A stretch of 64,000 nt of DNA, from the NCBI RefSeq assembly GCF_030733685.1, contig NZ_JASHIM010000019.1:25879-89878 (forward strand), read 5' to 3'. The notes below the pieces were generated by a model. It had not been told where the DNA came from. It was given only the letters and a program-made list of their open reading frames with translations, and did not search any database. Below are positions 37,427 to 47,457 of the stretch, one piece after another (within the stretch, counting starts at the first letter, position 1; the number at the start of each line of letters is the position of its first letter). Made by a program: the position numbers and the translations under genes. This stretch comes from Roseovarius sp. MMSF_3281 (lineage in GTDB: Bacteria; Pseudomonadota; Alphaproteobacteria; Rhodobacterales; Rhodobacteraceae).

Positions 37427-38080
37427 ATGTCCGAGAGTTTCGTGGCACTTGCCGATCAGGTAGCTGATCGAATTCGCAACCTTTTGATATTCGGCGAATT
37501 GAAACCTGGCGAACGCCTGTCCGAAGTATCGCTCGCGCAGGCAATGGGTGTCTCGCGGAACACACTTCGCGAAGCGTTCAGATCGCTTACCAAGGACGGG
37601 CTTCTGGTCCACAAGACCAATCGCGGTGTATTCGTCGCGACCCCGTCGATGGGCGCGATCATCGACATCTACCATATTCGTCGCATCATCGAATGCCAGG
37701 CGCTGCGATTGGCACACGGCCACCATCCCGCCGTGATGCGCATGGCCGATGCGGTCGCGTCGGCGCACGAAGCACATGGACGCGAAGCCTGGAGAGCCGT
37801 GGGAAGCTCTAACATGGATTTTCACGCGGCCATCGTCGACCTTGCCGACAGCCCGAAACTCACCGCATTCTACGGAAACCTTGCCGCGGAACTACGACTT
37901 GCCTTCGAGTTGCTCAATGCACCTCGTTGGCTTCACGAGCCCTATATCGCGATGAATGGTGAATTGCTGGCCAAGGTCCAGGCCGGAGAGGTCGAAGCGG
38001 CAGCGGCTCAGCTTGAACGCTACCTGTCGCAATCCGAACGCGCAGTTCTGGCTGCGTTTTCTGGCAGGGATGCCGGATGA
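37427..38080 (+). CDS. GntR family regulator, FCD (FadR-C-terminal) subtype
   Basis: A 217-residue protein. Residues about 10-72 form the GntR winged helix (LSEVSLAQAMGVSRNTLREA, wing NRGVFVA). The remaining helical domain is the FCD effector domain with a His-rich metal site typical of the family (NMDFHAAIV). The ATG at 37427 is preceded by AGGAG. It is convergent with the M14-peptidase end of the ABC operon and probably represses that operon from a site near 45150. Confidence 0.9.
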   Translation: MSESFVALADQVADRIRNLLIFGELKPGERLSEVSLAQAMGVSRNTLREAFRSLTKDGLLVHKTNRGVFVATPSMGAIIDIYHIRRIIECQALRLAHGHHPAVMRMADAVASAHEAHGREAWRAVGSSNMDFHAAIVDLADSPKLTAFYGNLAAELRLAFELLNAPRWLHEPYIAMNGELLAKVQAGEVEAAAAQLERYLSQSERAVLAAFSGRDAG

Positions 38081-38102
38081 GGCGACAGATCCGAACATCG
38101 CC

Positions 38103-39788
38103 TCATGCCAAGGCAATGCGCTGCCAGGCAGCATGGGCAGCTAGTACGGTTTGCATCTGCGCCTCATGGCCTGCGATGAACGCGTCGCCGTAGATGGTCT
38201 CGTCGGGATACTCGGTGATCAGGGTCAGGGGGACCCGGTGGCGATCATCTTGGTGGACATAGCACGGAAAGCCATTGATCATCTCGAAGCCTGTTTCTCC
38301 GGCGTGTATCTCGTAGAGTGCGATCTGGCGCGCGTTCATCTCTGACAGTCCCGGCACGGATGTCAGATCTGCCGTGACGGCTTCTATCAGTTCGCGAGCG
38401 GTTTTTTCCCATTCGGGCAGGTGTCGTAACACGAGGAAAAAGCCTTTCGGAAGCGTCCACATGGCGAAGTTTCGCGGGATATAACCCGACAGCGGCCGTG
38501 TCCATTCATGAGCCGGGTAGCCATGAAGGTTCACATGAAGTTGCGCGCCCGAGATTTCCTCGGCCTGGAGCCGAATTTTCTTTTCAAACAGGGTGGCTTC
38601 TGTTTGGCGGTATTCTAGGTCGTCACCCAGCGCGGAATACCGCGCCGCATGCAGCATATGGCGTGGGGTCTGCGCAGACAGCCTTCCTTGAAGCGCATAG
38701 CCATCGGGGTTTTCCAGCGGCGAAATCGTGAACGTGGCATCACTGGCCTTCAGTGCATGCGCGGCACGTAACGCCCCAATGATCGGTGTGGTTTCATTGG
38801 CGTGTTGACCTGCCGAGATCATGATCGGTCGACCGTGCCCGGTCAGATGTCGAGCCTGCACCAGACGACCGGCGCGACTGTGGCAGTCTAGTTCGTTACC
38901 GCCCAGAGCGTCGAGTTCTGCGCGGATTTGGGTTACCGACAGGGGCTCCGACGCGTCATGAAGCGACTGGGGCTGACCCGCGCGATCATCATTGGTTAGC
39001 GGCTTGAGGCTGATACGGATCTCGGGCTCGTCCCCTTGAACGACTTCGGGAACGATCTGACCCGGTTGAAGATGGCGATCACCAAGGGGGCGGCCGGAAT
39101 AGTGCTGGAAGAATTCGAGGCAGGAGAAATACAAATCCTCATGCATGGCCTCGACCAGGCTGATCACTTCATCGGCATAGCCAAGGTCATGATCGCGTGC
39201 CGGGACAGAGACCGAGAAATTCAGTTCTTCGAAATATGGCTCGTCGGTCCCCCAGTCATGGGACGCGATCGCCGTCATTGCCCCGGTGAACAACCGTTCA
39301 TAGTCAGTTTCCAGTCGGCGAGCGCCAGCCCGATCCACGATCCAGCCCGTGGGCGACAGCGCCGTTTCTCCGACGTGGTCGGAATGAACACGGTTCGGCG
39401 CAAGGACGGAGTACTGCTCTTCACCGTCGGGATAGATCAGGGTGACCTCGTATTCGGTCCCCTCATGGCCTTTCACGAAATGCAGCCTTGCCTGCGGAAA
39501 AAGTGCGGCCAGCGGATAGGATTCCAGCAAGAAGCGGTTTTCGACGGCGTTCGGGTGCCACGGCCATTGGATCGTCGCCTCGGTGAAGCCGGGTCGAACA
39601 TCTTCGAGAAAGAAATGCACCAATGGTTTGTAGGCGCTTCTGATACGTGCAGTAATACCCTTTTCGGCCAACCGCGCTTGCGCATTGGCACGCGCTGCGC
39701 GGTCGTCGAACGTCCACGCCTCGAACGAGGCGGTGACCTCATCGACCAGTTGATCAAGTGTCCGTTTCGGCTGTGCGTGATAGATCAT
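38103..39788 (-). CDS. M14 family zinc metallopeptidase-like hydrolase
   Basis: A 561-residue protein. The C-terminal half has the M14 signature: HxxE zinc ligands His329 and Glu332 (QHANETTP), the NPDGY substrate-contact motif at about 360-364 and the third zinc ligand around His422 (VNLHGYPAHEW). A later EYPDETIYGD carries the likely general base. The N-terminal 300 residues form a separate domain I do not recognise. No signal peptide is seen, so it should act in the cytoplasm on imported peptide or amide. It overlaps the permease upstream by 4 bp and is last in the operon. Confidence 0.85.
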   Translation of the reverse strand: MIYHAQPKRTLDQLVDEVTASFEAWTFDDRAARANAQARLAEKGITARIRSAYKPLVHFFLEDVRPGFTEATIQWPWHPNAVENRFLLESYPLAALFPQARLHFVKGHEGTEYEVTLIYPDGEEQYSVLAPNRVHSDHVGETALSPTGWIVDRAGARRLETDYERLFTGAMTAIASHDWGTDEPYFEELNFSVSVPARDHDLGYADEVISLVEAMHEDLYFSCLEFFQHYSGRPLGDRHLQPGQIVPEVVQGDEPEIRISLKPLTNDDRAGQPQSLHDASEPLSVTQIRAELDALGGNELDCHSRAGRLVQARHLTGHGRPIMISAGQHANETTPIIGALRAAHALKASDATFTISPLENPDGYALQGRLSAQTPRHMLHAARYSALGDDLEYRQTEATLFEKKIRLQAEEISGAQLHVNLHGYPAHEWTRPLSGYIPRNFAMWTLPKGFFLVLRHLPEWEKTARELIEAVTADLTSVPGLSEMNARQIALYEIHAGETGFEMINGFPCYVHQDDRHRVPLTLITEYPDETIYGDAFIAGHEAQMQTVLAAHAAWQRIALA

Positions 39789-40624
39789 CTTTCGGTTCTT
39801 CCCGTTGGATCAAGGGTATCGCGCAGCCAGTCGCCGAGCAGGTTCAGGCCAAGCACGGTCAGCAAGATCGCCACCCCGGGGAAAACACTGACCCACCACG
39901 CGGTCTGCAGATAGGTCCGCCCATCGGCGAGCATACCACCCCAGCTTGGGATTGTCGGATCGACACCCAGGCCAAGGAATGTGAGACTGCTTTCGAGCAG
40001 TATGTTGTTCGCGACGTTCAGGGTCATCAGCACGACCACCGGCCCCATGAGATTGGGCAGAAGGTGGCTGCGGATTATGTTGATGTTCTTCACCCCCGTC
40101 GCCTGTGCAGCCAGCACGAACTCCCGTTCGCGCAACGCAAGCACCTGTGCCCGGACGAGACGGGCATACTGGACCCATTGCGAGACGATCAGCAGGATGA
40201 TCGTATTTGTCAGGCTTCCGCCAACAATCGCAATGACCGTGATGGCCAGCAGGATGAAGGGCAGCGCAAGCTGGATATCCGCGAAACGCATCAAAAGGAT
40301 GTCCCAGAACCCGCGGTAATAGCCTGAGATCAGCCCCATCGTCACACCAACCAGAACGGAACCGATCACCGAGATAAAGCCAACCTCAAGTGATATCCAA
40401 CCGCCCGCGAAGACCCGCGCCATAACATCCCGGCCCAGAGGGTCGGTGCCGAAAGGATGGGCCGGGTCGACGAATGGTGGCAGCAGGCGCGCTGTCAGGT
40501 TGATCTGATCAGGACCGGGCGCGAGCCAACCGGAAAAGACCACGCAGATGATGACGCCCACCGTCAGCCCGAGCCCGAGGATCAATTCCAATGAGAAGTA
40601 GCGCGAGTTTAGAAGGTTATTCAT
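39785..40624 (-). CDS. Peptide ABC transporter, permease (DppC/OppC-like)
   Basis: A 279-residue permease. The PFVDPAHPFGTDPLGRDVMA loop is the family GTDxxGRD signature, and ARLVRAQVLALREREFVLAA is the EAA loop region. The start at 40624 follows the DppB stop at 40629 by 4 bases. The longer frame upstream to 40675 overlaps the preceding gene. Confidence 0.92.
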   Translation of the reverse strand: MNNLLNSRYFSLELILGLGLTVGVIICVVFSGWLAPGPDQINLTARLLPPFVDPAHPFGTDPLGRDVMARVFAGGWISLEVGFISVIGSVLVGVTMGLISGYYRGFWDILLMRFADIQLALPFILLAITVIAIVGGSLTNTIILLIVSQWVQYARLVRAQVLALREREFVLAAQATGVKNINIIRSHLLPNLMGPVVVLMTLNVANNILLESSLTFLGLGVDPTIPSWGGMLADGRTYLQTAWWVSVFPGVAILLTVLGLNLLGDWLRDTLDPTGRTER

Positions 40625-40628
40625 GGGC

Positions 40629-41552
40629 TTACTCTGTCCGGATACGCGGATCGACAAGGCCGTAAGCGATATCAACCAGCAGATTCACGAGAACGATCAT
40701 GGTGGAGAGGATCATGATGACGGATTGTAGAACGGGGTAATCACGCCCCGCGACCGCGTCGAAGGCCAGGCTACCCATCCCGGGCCAGTTGAAGACGCGC
40801 TCGACCACGACGATGCCGCCCAAAAGTCCGCCGAATTGCAGCCCCATAAAGGTGATCAGGGGAATAGCGCAGTTGCGCAGGGCGTGCTTGTAAAGAACGG
40901 TCCGCTCGGACAACCCCTTCGCGCGTGCCACCATGATATATTGCGATTGCATTACCTCAAGCATCGAGGTGCGGACCAGGCGGACATTGGTCGCGGTCAG
41001 GATGACACCCATGGTCACGGCAGGCATAATGAAGCTGGCGATGCCTGTCATGCCGCTGGGCGGTAGCCATTGCAGGGTGATCGAGAACAGCAGAACCAGC
41101 ATGGTTGCAAGCCAGAAGTTCGGGAAGGACAGCCCGACCAGTGACACGATGCGGATAAGCTGGTCTTCCCATTTGCCACGGCGGATCGCGGCGCGAATGC
41201 CCAGCGGAATGGATATCGCGATTGAAACGGCCAGAGAACAGAAGGCCAAAAGCAGCGTCGCGGGGAGCGCGCCTGCGATCAGGGTGCGTACCGGCGTGCC
41301 GCCAAGGAAACTGCGCCCGAAATCCCAGGTGAACAGACCGGCGAGCGTCGAGAAATACTGGCTGACGAAAGGTTCGTTCAACCCCAATCCCTCGCGAATG
41401 CGTTCCAGATCTGCTTCGGTGATGTCGGTCGCGCCTTGGGCAATCATCATCGCCGGATCGCCGGTCATGCGAACAGCCACCGACACGATGAGGGTCACAA
41501 TCATGACAACGAACACCGCCTGTGCCAATCGCTTGATCAGGAATGTTGCCAT
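40629..41552 (-). CDS. Peptide ABC transporter, permease (DppB/OppB-like)
   Basis: A 307-residue permease with VRMTGDPAMMIAQGATDITE near its N-terminus and the EAA loop VARAKGLSERTVLYKHALRN. It follows the binding-protein gene after 68 bp and precedes the other permease. Confidence 0.92.
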   Translation of the reverse strand: MATFLIKRLAQAVFVVMIVTLIVSVAVRMTGDPAMMIAQGATDITEADLERIREGLGLNEPFVSQYFSTLAGLFTWDFGRSFLGGTPVRTLIAGALPATLLLAFCSLAVSIAISIPLGIRAAIRRGKWEDQLIRIVSLVGLSFPNFWLATMLVLLFSITLQWLPPSGMTGIASFIMPAVTMGVILTATNVRLVRTSMLEVMQSQYIMVARAKGLSERTVLYKHALRNCAIPLITFMGLQFGGLLGGIVVVERVFNWPGMGSLAFDAVAGRDYPVLQSVIMILSTMIVLVNLLVDIAYGLVDPRIRTE

Positions 41553-41620
41553 TGTATCACTTTCTTCTGGTCTGATCGGATCGGAAGCGGCGCATCTTCG
41601 CCGCTTCCGAGAAGTGGATA

Positions 41621-43144
41621 TTAGTCCACCGACACTTCGTTGAGTTTCAGCCGGTTATCGGGGGCCGGTACGAAGCCATTCACGCGTGTGTTGATCGCGT
41701 AGATCGCGTTCATGTTGTAGAGCGGCATTTCCAGCGCGCGGTCGGCGGCGTAGGTCGCGATTTCCTGCAGAAGGCGTTCGCGTTCCGCCTGATCGGTCAG
41801 TGGGCGCTGTTCTTCCAGCATCGCATCCAGCTTTTCGTCGCTGTCGTACGGGTTCCATTTCTGGCCGGTGTGGTACATCGCATATGCGGTGTTGTCGAAA
41901 TCGAACGTCCAGCCACCCCAGCTTTGCTGAAACATTTCGCCGGTTTTACCCTGTGGAATGATGTCGTTGAGCAAGACATTCGTTTCATAGGGTTTGATCG
42001 TGGCGTTGACGCCAACCATGCCAAGATAAGCCGCAACCGCTTGGGCCACTTCGTTGAAGGTTGCGTCGTTGCCGCGTGTGTTGATTTCTACCGATGCGCC
42101 GGCCGAAACCCCTGCTTGTTCAAGCAAGGCTTTCGCGCCTTCGGGATCATAGGGCAGCGGTTCCATTTCGGGGTCGAAGCCGAAGGATCTCTCACCCTGG
42201 AAGGAGGCGATGACCGACGCCTGACCACCCAAGATCGAATCGACGATGGTTTCGCGATCGACCGCCATGATCAGTGCTTTGCGGACGTCTTCATTTGCGG
42301 TGATGCCGTCTGACGTGTTGAACCGCAGCGCCGTGACAGTGGGTCCGGCCGTCGTGACAAGCTCGAGATTGTCATCGGCTTCAATAGTGGGGATCATTCC
42401 CACCGGAATGGTCGGGGGGATGACCAGATCGACGCCGCCCGATTGCAACTCGGCAACAGCCGTCGCCGGTTCAGTGATAAAACGATATTCCAGTTCGGAC
42501 AGCTTCGGCGCGCCGCCCCAGTAATCGGGGTTTGCTTCCAGCTCGGCACCTACCTTGGGCTCATACGACACCATCTTGAACGGACCAGTGCCGACAGGTT
42601 GCGTGTTGAAAACGTCGTCACCGTTTTCGGTGATGTACTTCGGCGGTACGATCATCGCGCCGTAGCCTGCCAGCTTGGTCAGCAGGACTGCATCTGGCTG
42701 CGACAGGTGGAAATCGACCGTGTACTCGTCAATCACTTCAACAGTTTCGATTGCGGCGTAGTTCGCACGCTGCGGCCCTTTCGCGCCTTCCTCGCCCAGC
42801 AGACGGTCGAAGGTGAACTTTACGGCATCCGCGTTGAAGGGTTCGCCATTGTGGAACGTCACACCCTCGCGCAGGGTAAAGCGGATACGCGTCCCGTCTT
42901 CCTGAACATCCCAAGATGTGGCCAAACCGGGGACAAGTTCCATGTCGGGGCCGCGATAGGTCAGACCTTCGAAGACATTGGTCGCCAGCGATGCCCAGTT
43001 GATGAGAAATGTATCAATCGGATCCCAGCTACCGGGATCTTGCGGGGAGGAAACCACCAGCTTGCCGTCGGCCAGTGCCGGTGTGATCGTCCCGCCGGTC
43101 AAGGCGGCCATGGCAATGGCCATTGCTGTCAGTGTCTTTTTCAT
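41621..43144 (-). CDS. Peptide ABC transporter, extracellular solute-binding protein family 5
   Basis: A 507-residue precursor with a Sec signal peptide (AIAMAALTGGTITPALADG). The SBP_bac_5 fold is shown by SSPQDPGSWDPIDTFLINWA and the FTLREGVTFHNGEPFNADAV segment. AAGGACAAC precedes the ATG. It delivers ligand to the DppBC-like channel. Confidence 0.92.
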   Translation of the reverse strand: MKKTLTAMAIAMAALTGGTITPALADGKLVVSSPQDPGSWDPIDTFLINWASLATNVFEGLTYRGPDMELVPGLATSWDVQEDGTRIRFTLREGVTFHNGEPFNADAVKFTFDRLLGEEGAKGPQRANYAAIETVEVIDEYTVDFHLSQPDAVLLTKLAGYGAMIVPPKYITENGDDVFNTQPVGTGPFKMVSYEPKVGAELEANPDYWGGAPKLSELEYRFITEPATAVAELQSGGVDLVIPPTIPVGMIPTIEADDNLELVTTAGPTVTALRFNTSDGITANEDVRKALIMAVDRETIVDSILGGQASVIASFQGERSFGFDPEMEPLPYDPEGAKALLEQAGVSAGASVEINTRGNDATFNEVAQAVAAYLGMVGVNATIKPYETNVLLNDIIPQGKTGEMFQQSWGGWTFDFDNTAYAMYHTGQKWNPYDSDEKLDAMLEEQRPLTDQAERERLLQEIATYAADRALEMPLYNMNAIYAINTRVNGFVPAPDNRLKLNEVSVD

Positions 43145-43192
43145 TGGCTGTTGTCCTTTTGGTTGTTGTGCAAAGAATGCGTGATCGGGCGC

Positions 43193-45022
43193 TCAATGCG
43201 CGGCGACAAAATGGCCTTTTGATATCTCGGTGTATGTGGCCGTGGCTGGCGCATCGCCAACCCTGCGGGTGGTGGATGGAACTTCACCGTCTAGCTTGAC
43301 GCGTTCACGTTTCGCAGTGGGAGCCGGATTGGGAACCGCAGATAGCAGGCGCTTCGTGTAGGGATGGGCCGTCTGTTCGAAAATCTGCATGCGGCTGCCG
43401 AGTTCGACGATCTGACCAAGATATAGAACGGCGACCCGGTGGCTCATCTTTTCGACGACGGCCATGTCATGGCTTACAAAAAGATAGGCTAGGCCTTCGT
43501 CTTTCTGAAGGTCCATGAACAGGTTGATGATCTGAGCTTGGATAGAGACATCCAGTGCTGAAAGGGCCTCGTCTGCGATGATCAACCTCGGCTTACTGGC
43601 CAGCGCACGCGCGATACAAATTCTCTGACGTTGTCCTCCGGAAAACTGGTGCGGGTAACGGTCTGCGACGTCGGCGGGCAATCCCACACGTTCCAGAAGT
43701 TCCCCTATCCGGAGCTTGGTGTCGCGGTCATTGTCCAGAATGCCATGCGTCCGGATCGGTTCGGCGATTGACCAACCAATGGTCTTGCGTGGATCGAGCG
43801 AGGCAAAGGGATCCTGAAAGATGTACTGGATCTCTCGGCGGAGTCGTTGTCGTTCAGCCAGCCCCATGGCGGACATGTCGCGACCATCGAATGTGATCTC
43901 GCCGGTTGTCGGATCGTTAAGCTGCATGATCGTACGTGCAATCGTCGATTTCCCTGAGCCACTTTCGCCGACCAGTGACACAGTTTCCCCCGGCTGGATC
44001 GTAAACCGCGCATTGGTAACCGCAGGACAGTAATGCGTAACCTTGCCATACCAGGTTTTCTTAATGTCGAAGTTCACAGACAGATCTTGAACCGACAGCA
44101 GCGGCGTTTCGTCATTGCGTGCCGTGTCCTGTGCGCGGCTTTCACCGACCAGCTGTGGCTCTCCATCGACAAGAACGGTAAGCGGTTCCTTGCGCGGGAA
44201 AGCCTCCCCGGTCATCGCACCGAGCTTGGGCACTGCAGACAGAAGGCTTCGTGTATACGGGTGCTGGGGGTCAGCGAAGATGCGCTCTACAGGCCCTTCT
44301 TCGACCTTTTGGCCTTTCCACATCACGACGACATCATCCGCGATTTCCGCGACAACGCCCATGTCATGGGTAATGAAGATGATGGACATCCCCAATTCGT
44401 TCTGGAGATCCCGTAGAATGTCCAGGATCTGCGCCTGGATGGTAACGTCCAGCGCAGTCGTGGGTTCATCGGCAATCAACAGTTTTGGCTTACAGGCGAC
44501 TGCCATCGCGATCATAACGCGTTGACGCATGCCACCCGAAAGCTGATGGGGATATCGCCCGATGATTGACCGAGCATCCGGCAGGCGTACGAGATCCAGC
44601 AAACGGGCGGCTTCTGCCAGCGCGTCTTGTCGTGACATTTGTTCATGAAGGGTCAGGATTTCCGCGATCTGGTCCCCGATGGTGTAAACCGGATTCAAAG
44701 AGGTCATCGGCTCCTGAAAGATCATCGCGATATCTTTGCCACGTATCTTGCGTGCGGCATTCTGATCAATCTTCAACAGATCGGTCGTGCCAGCATCCGT
44801 TGTCAGGATAATCCTTCCCGAGTCGAATCGCGCACCGTTCAGATCGGCCAATCGCATGATCGATAGCGATGTGACGCTTTTGCCCGATCCGCTTTCGCCA
44901 ACGACGGCGACCGTGCGTCCATTCGATACCGAGAAGTCCAAATTCTCAATTACGGGCTTGGAGCCGAATGAGACGGAAAGCCCATCGACGCTGAGTAGCG
45001 GTGCGGAAAGCGTGTCCTTCAT
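43193..45022 (-). CDS. Fused peptide ABC transporter ATPase (DppD-DppF in one chain)
   Basis: A 609-residue protein with two complete nucleotide-binding domains. The first has [29 protein letters not shown] and [12 protein letters not shown]. The second, after a linker near residue 290-310, has [29 protein letters not shown] and [12 protein letters not shown]. One chain thus replaces separate DppD and DppF; the CocE-linked system in this window keeps them separate. It is the first gene of the M14-linked operon. Confidence 0.93.
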   Translation of the reverse strand: MKDTLSAPLLSVDGLSVSFGSKPVIENLDFSVSNGRTVAVVGESGSGKSVTSLSIMRLADLNGARFDSGRIILTTDAGTTDLLKIDQNAARKIRGKDIAMIFQEPMTSLNPVYTIGDQIAEILTLHEQMSRQDALAEAARLLDLVRLPDARSIIGRYPHQLSGGMRQRVMIAMAVACKPKLLIADEPTTALDVTIQAQILDILRDLQNELGMSIIFITHDMGVVAEIADDVVVMWKGQKVEEGPVERIFADPQHPYTRSLLSAVPKLGAMTGEAFPRKEPLTVLVDGEPQLVGESRAQDTARNDETPLLSVQDLSVNFDIKKTWYGKVTHYCPAVTNARFTIQPGETVSLVGESGSGKSTIARTIMQLNDPTTGEITFDGRDMSAMGLAERQRLRREIQYIFQDPFASLDPRKTIGWSIAEPIRTHGILDNDRDTKLRIGELLERVGLPADVADRYPHQFSGGQRQRICIARALASKPRLIIADEALSALDVSIQAQIINLFMDLQKDEGLAYLFVSHDMAVVEKMSHRVAVLYLGQIVELGSRMQIFEQTAHPYTKRLLSAVPNPAPTAKRERVKLDGEVPSTTRRVGDAPATATYTEISKGHFVAAH

Positions 45023-45444
45023 CTTGGCCCCTTTTTCGGGTGAGCGAAGTCACCATGGTGATCAGGATCGCCGCCGGGATGGCAGCGCGAATGTCTAACT
45101 GAGACTATATGCCATTTGAACAGACGGGCTTGTCAATAGGTCGATATATACTTTCTGAAGGATAATATTGATTTATTGTTCAACAATAGGGGTATCTAAA
45201 TGCTAAAAGGCTGTTCCAAAACGGGTTGAATGATCCCAGATGCCCGATCCCCAGCAATGCCATGAGATGCAGGGTCAAATCTATCTGACGCAACCGTGCG
45301 TGATCGTTTCTCGCACCAGCGCCTTCAGAGCTTCCGAGCCGCGTACAACTCGAAGCTGGGCATTCTATTCTAGTTTCACCTGTGATTAGGTGAATCTTGG
45401 CTGCATAAATCACACGCACAAGGCAGCCAAAAAGGAGGGGCAAT
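45023..45444. promoter_or_regulatory. Divergent promoter region between the M14/Dpp operon and nhaC-like gene
   Basis: About 420 bases. It holds TATATACT (45145-45152), the palindrome TATTGTTCAACAATA (45174-45188) and, nearer the antiporter, TTCACCT-6-AGGTGAA (45375-45394). The first two resemble elements upstream of the GntR gene. A 97-codon minus-strand frame here is not supported as a gene. Confidence 0.55.
45375..45394. promoter_or_regulatory. Inverted repeat upstream of the nhaC-like gene
   Basis: TTCACCT and AGGTGAA form a perfect 7-bp inverted repeat with a 6-base spacer, 51 bases before the antiporter start codon. It is a candidate operator or leader hairpin. Confidence 0.4.
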
Positions 45445-46965
45445 ATGTCTTTGGATGAAGTAACCCCGCGCAAGCCGTCCCTTGGCCTTGCGCTTGTACC
45501 GGTGGTTCTGACGCTATTGGTTTTGGGAATACAACTATTCTACTTTGGCGATTTCACGCCGCACATTCCGCTGGCCATCGGCCTTGCAATTACCGGGCTC
45601 GTTGGTCTCTACTTGGGGCACAACTGGGGGAACATGGAGGCGGGCGTTTTCCGCGTCATCAACGTATCGCTGCCATCCGTGTCGGTCTTGATCGTGGTTG
45701 GTATGATCATTGGCGTCTGGATCGCGTCAGGAACGGTGCCCACGTTGATTTACTATGGGTTGATTATCCTGTCCCCGCAGATATTTCTGGCGGCGTCAAT
45801 GCTCATGTGTGCTGTCGTTTCAGTCTCTTTGGGCACATCCTGGGGCACTGTTGGCACCGTCGGCCTTGCATTGATGGGAATTGGCGCAGGTTTTGACGTG
45901 CCAGCCTACTGGACTGCCGGAGCCGTCGTATCTGGTGCCTTCTTCGGTGACAAGATTTCTCCGCTTTCGGATACAACCAACCTTGCACCGGCAGTTACGG
46001 GCGTGAACCTCTTTGATCACATCCGAAACATGATGCCAACGACGGTCCCCGCAATGCTAATCGCCCTCGGGATCTACATTTGGGCAGGGTTTGCTCTGGT
46101 GGACAAAGGCAACACGTCGTTCGAGCGGATCGATACAATCACCGAAGCATTGAACGAATATTTCGCGATCTCGCCCTGGCTGTTGGTGCCTGCGCTACTG
46201 GTTATTGGTCTCGCTATCGCGAAAAAACCACCAATTCCGTCGCTCTTCGCAGGGGTCGTCGCAGGTGCGATCACTGCAATGATCGCTCAGGGAGCAACGC
46301 TGCATGAAGTGTTCGGCTTCGCCAACGGTGGCTACTCCATCGATACCGGTGTTCGCGAGATCGACAGCCTATTGAACCGGGGCGGTGTTCAGTCGATGAT
46401 GTGGACGATCTCTCTCATCCTGATTGCGCTTGGCTTCGGCGGCGCACTGGAACGGACAGGTTGCCTTCAAGCAATCATCGCGGCCATTTTGGCCAAGGTG
46501 CATTCCTTCGCGGGCGTTCAGACGGCTGCCATCGGGACCTCAACCGCAACCAACTTGGTGGCAGGCGATCCCTACCTTTCGATCGCACTGCCAGGCCGGA
46601 TGTACGCACCAGTCTATCGCGGCATGGGGCGCTCAACCCTGAACCTCAGCCGCGCGATCGAGGAAGGCGGAACACTTATGTCACCGTTGATACCTTGGAA
46701 CGCCGGCGGCGCATTTGTGATCTCAGCACTGGGATTGGGTATCGTTGAGGGGAATCTGGAAAACCTGCTTTATATCCCGTTGGCCTTCGCCTGCTGGATG
46801 ACGCCGATTATCGGTATATTCTTCGCGTGGACAGGTCTCTTTTCCCCTTACGCGAGCGATGCTGAAATTCGCGATTGGCAGGAAAACGACCGTTCCATCG
46901 CGGATATGAGCGATTATGGCTATGATGACCCCTTGAAAGGACACAAGGCTGTTGCGGCAAAGTAG
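45445..46965 (+). CDS. NhaC-family Na+/H+ antiporter
   Basis: A 506-residue inner-membrane protein with about twelve helices. The NhaC motifs ASMLMCAVVSVSLGTSWGTV and FGDKISPLSDTTNLA, and later ATNLVAGDPYLSIALPGRMY, are characteristic. AAGGAGGGG precedes the ATG. It should exchange Na+ for H+ or, as in malate-linked relatives, couple export of an organic acid. It is divergent from the peptide ABC operon. The link to peptide use is only by position. Confidence 0.9.
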   Translation: MSLDEVTPRKPSLGLALVPVVLTLLVLGIQLFYFGDFTPHIPLAIGLAITGLVGLYLGHNWGNMEAGVFRVINVSLPSVSVLIVVGMIIGVWIASGTVPTLIYYGLIILSPQIFLAASMLMCAVVSVSLGTSWGTVGTVGLALMGIGAGFDVPAYWTAGAVVSGAFFGDKISPLSDTTNLAPAVTGVNLFDHIRNMMPTTVPAMLIALGIYIWAGFALVDKGNTSFERIDTITEALNEYFAISPWLLVPALLVIGLAIAKKPPIPSLFAGVVAGAITAMIAQGATLHEVFGFANGGYSIDTGVREIDSLLNRGGVQSMMWTISLILIALGFGGALERTGCLQAIIAAILAKVHSFAGVQTAAIGTSTATNLVAGDPYLSIALPGRMYAPVYRGMGRSTLNLSRAIEEGGTLMSPLIPWNAGGAFVISALGLGIVEGNLENLLYIPLAFACWMTPIIGIFFAWTGLFSPYASDAEIRDWQENDRSIADMSDYGYDDPLKGHKAVAAK

Positions 46966-46980
46966 CCGGCTGTTCAAAAA

Positions 46981-47010
46981 GAAGCCTGCGCTCAAACCCG
47001 CGCAGGCTTC
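46981..47010. terminator. Hairpin after the nhaC-like gene
   Basis: GAAGCCTGCGC pairs with GCGCAGGCTTC around an 8-base loop. A five-A run precedes it, so its T-run is on the minus strand; it may terminate in both directions. Confidence 0.6.
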
Positions 47011-47015
47011 ATATT

Positions 47016-47087
47016 ATGAAGTGGTTTCGCTTCCCCGCTCTGCTCGAGCATATCTCTCCGCTCGGATGGGCTCACATCCTGCTCACC
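47016..47087 (+). pseudogene. Tn3-family transposase C-terminal fragment
   Basis: FPALLEHISPLGWAHILLTG resembles the C-terminal LSPLGWEHINLTGDY region of Tn3-type TnpA. About 25 residues are recognisable before the sequence changes abruptly to a PdxA-like reading at GESGLFG. It is a relic at a junction. Confidence 0.6.
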
Positions 47088-47457
47088 GGCGAAAGCGGTC
47101 TATTCGGCCGTGAGGAGGCCGAAATCATCGCGTCAGCTATCGAGGCGGCGCGGGCTGGAGGGATCGACGCTTCGGGGCCTTGGTCAGGGGATACAGTCTC
47201 ATGCAGGCCCGGAAAGATCGCTTTGATGTAGTGGTCGCCCAATACCGCGACCAGTGGCTTATCCCTGTGAAGTACCTGAGTGTCGAGATAGGGGTGAACA
47301 TCACTCTTGGGTCTCTCCTTCGTGCGCACCTCACCTGATCACGGCACCGCCTTTGATATTGCGAGCAGAATATCTGCTGACCCGGCAGTCTATCCGTTGC
47401 CATCGACTACGCGCGCAGACTTGCCGCCACACGCAGCAAAACCGAGGAGGTCACCTG
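47088..47457 (+). pseudogene. PdxA-family dehydrogenase relic, three frames
   Basis: Three frames together spell the C-terminal half of a 4-hydroxythreonine-4-phosphate dehydrogenase family protein. They are GLFGREEAEIIASAIEAARA and GIDASGPWSGDTV, then FDVVVAQYRDQWLIPVKYLS and GVNITLG, then GLSFVRTSPDHGTAFDIA and finally SLSVAIDYARRLAATRSK with a stop just before the next gene. At least three frameshifts separate them, and the conserved His of the MYHDQG motif is Arg. The 5' half is missing. It is an inactive relic of a pdxA2-like gene. Confidence 0.75.

Noticed and set aside
45180..45473. 97-codon minus-strand frame in the divergent promoter region
   Set aside because: It overlaps the antiporter start and regulatory repeats; no domain is recognised.
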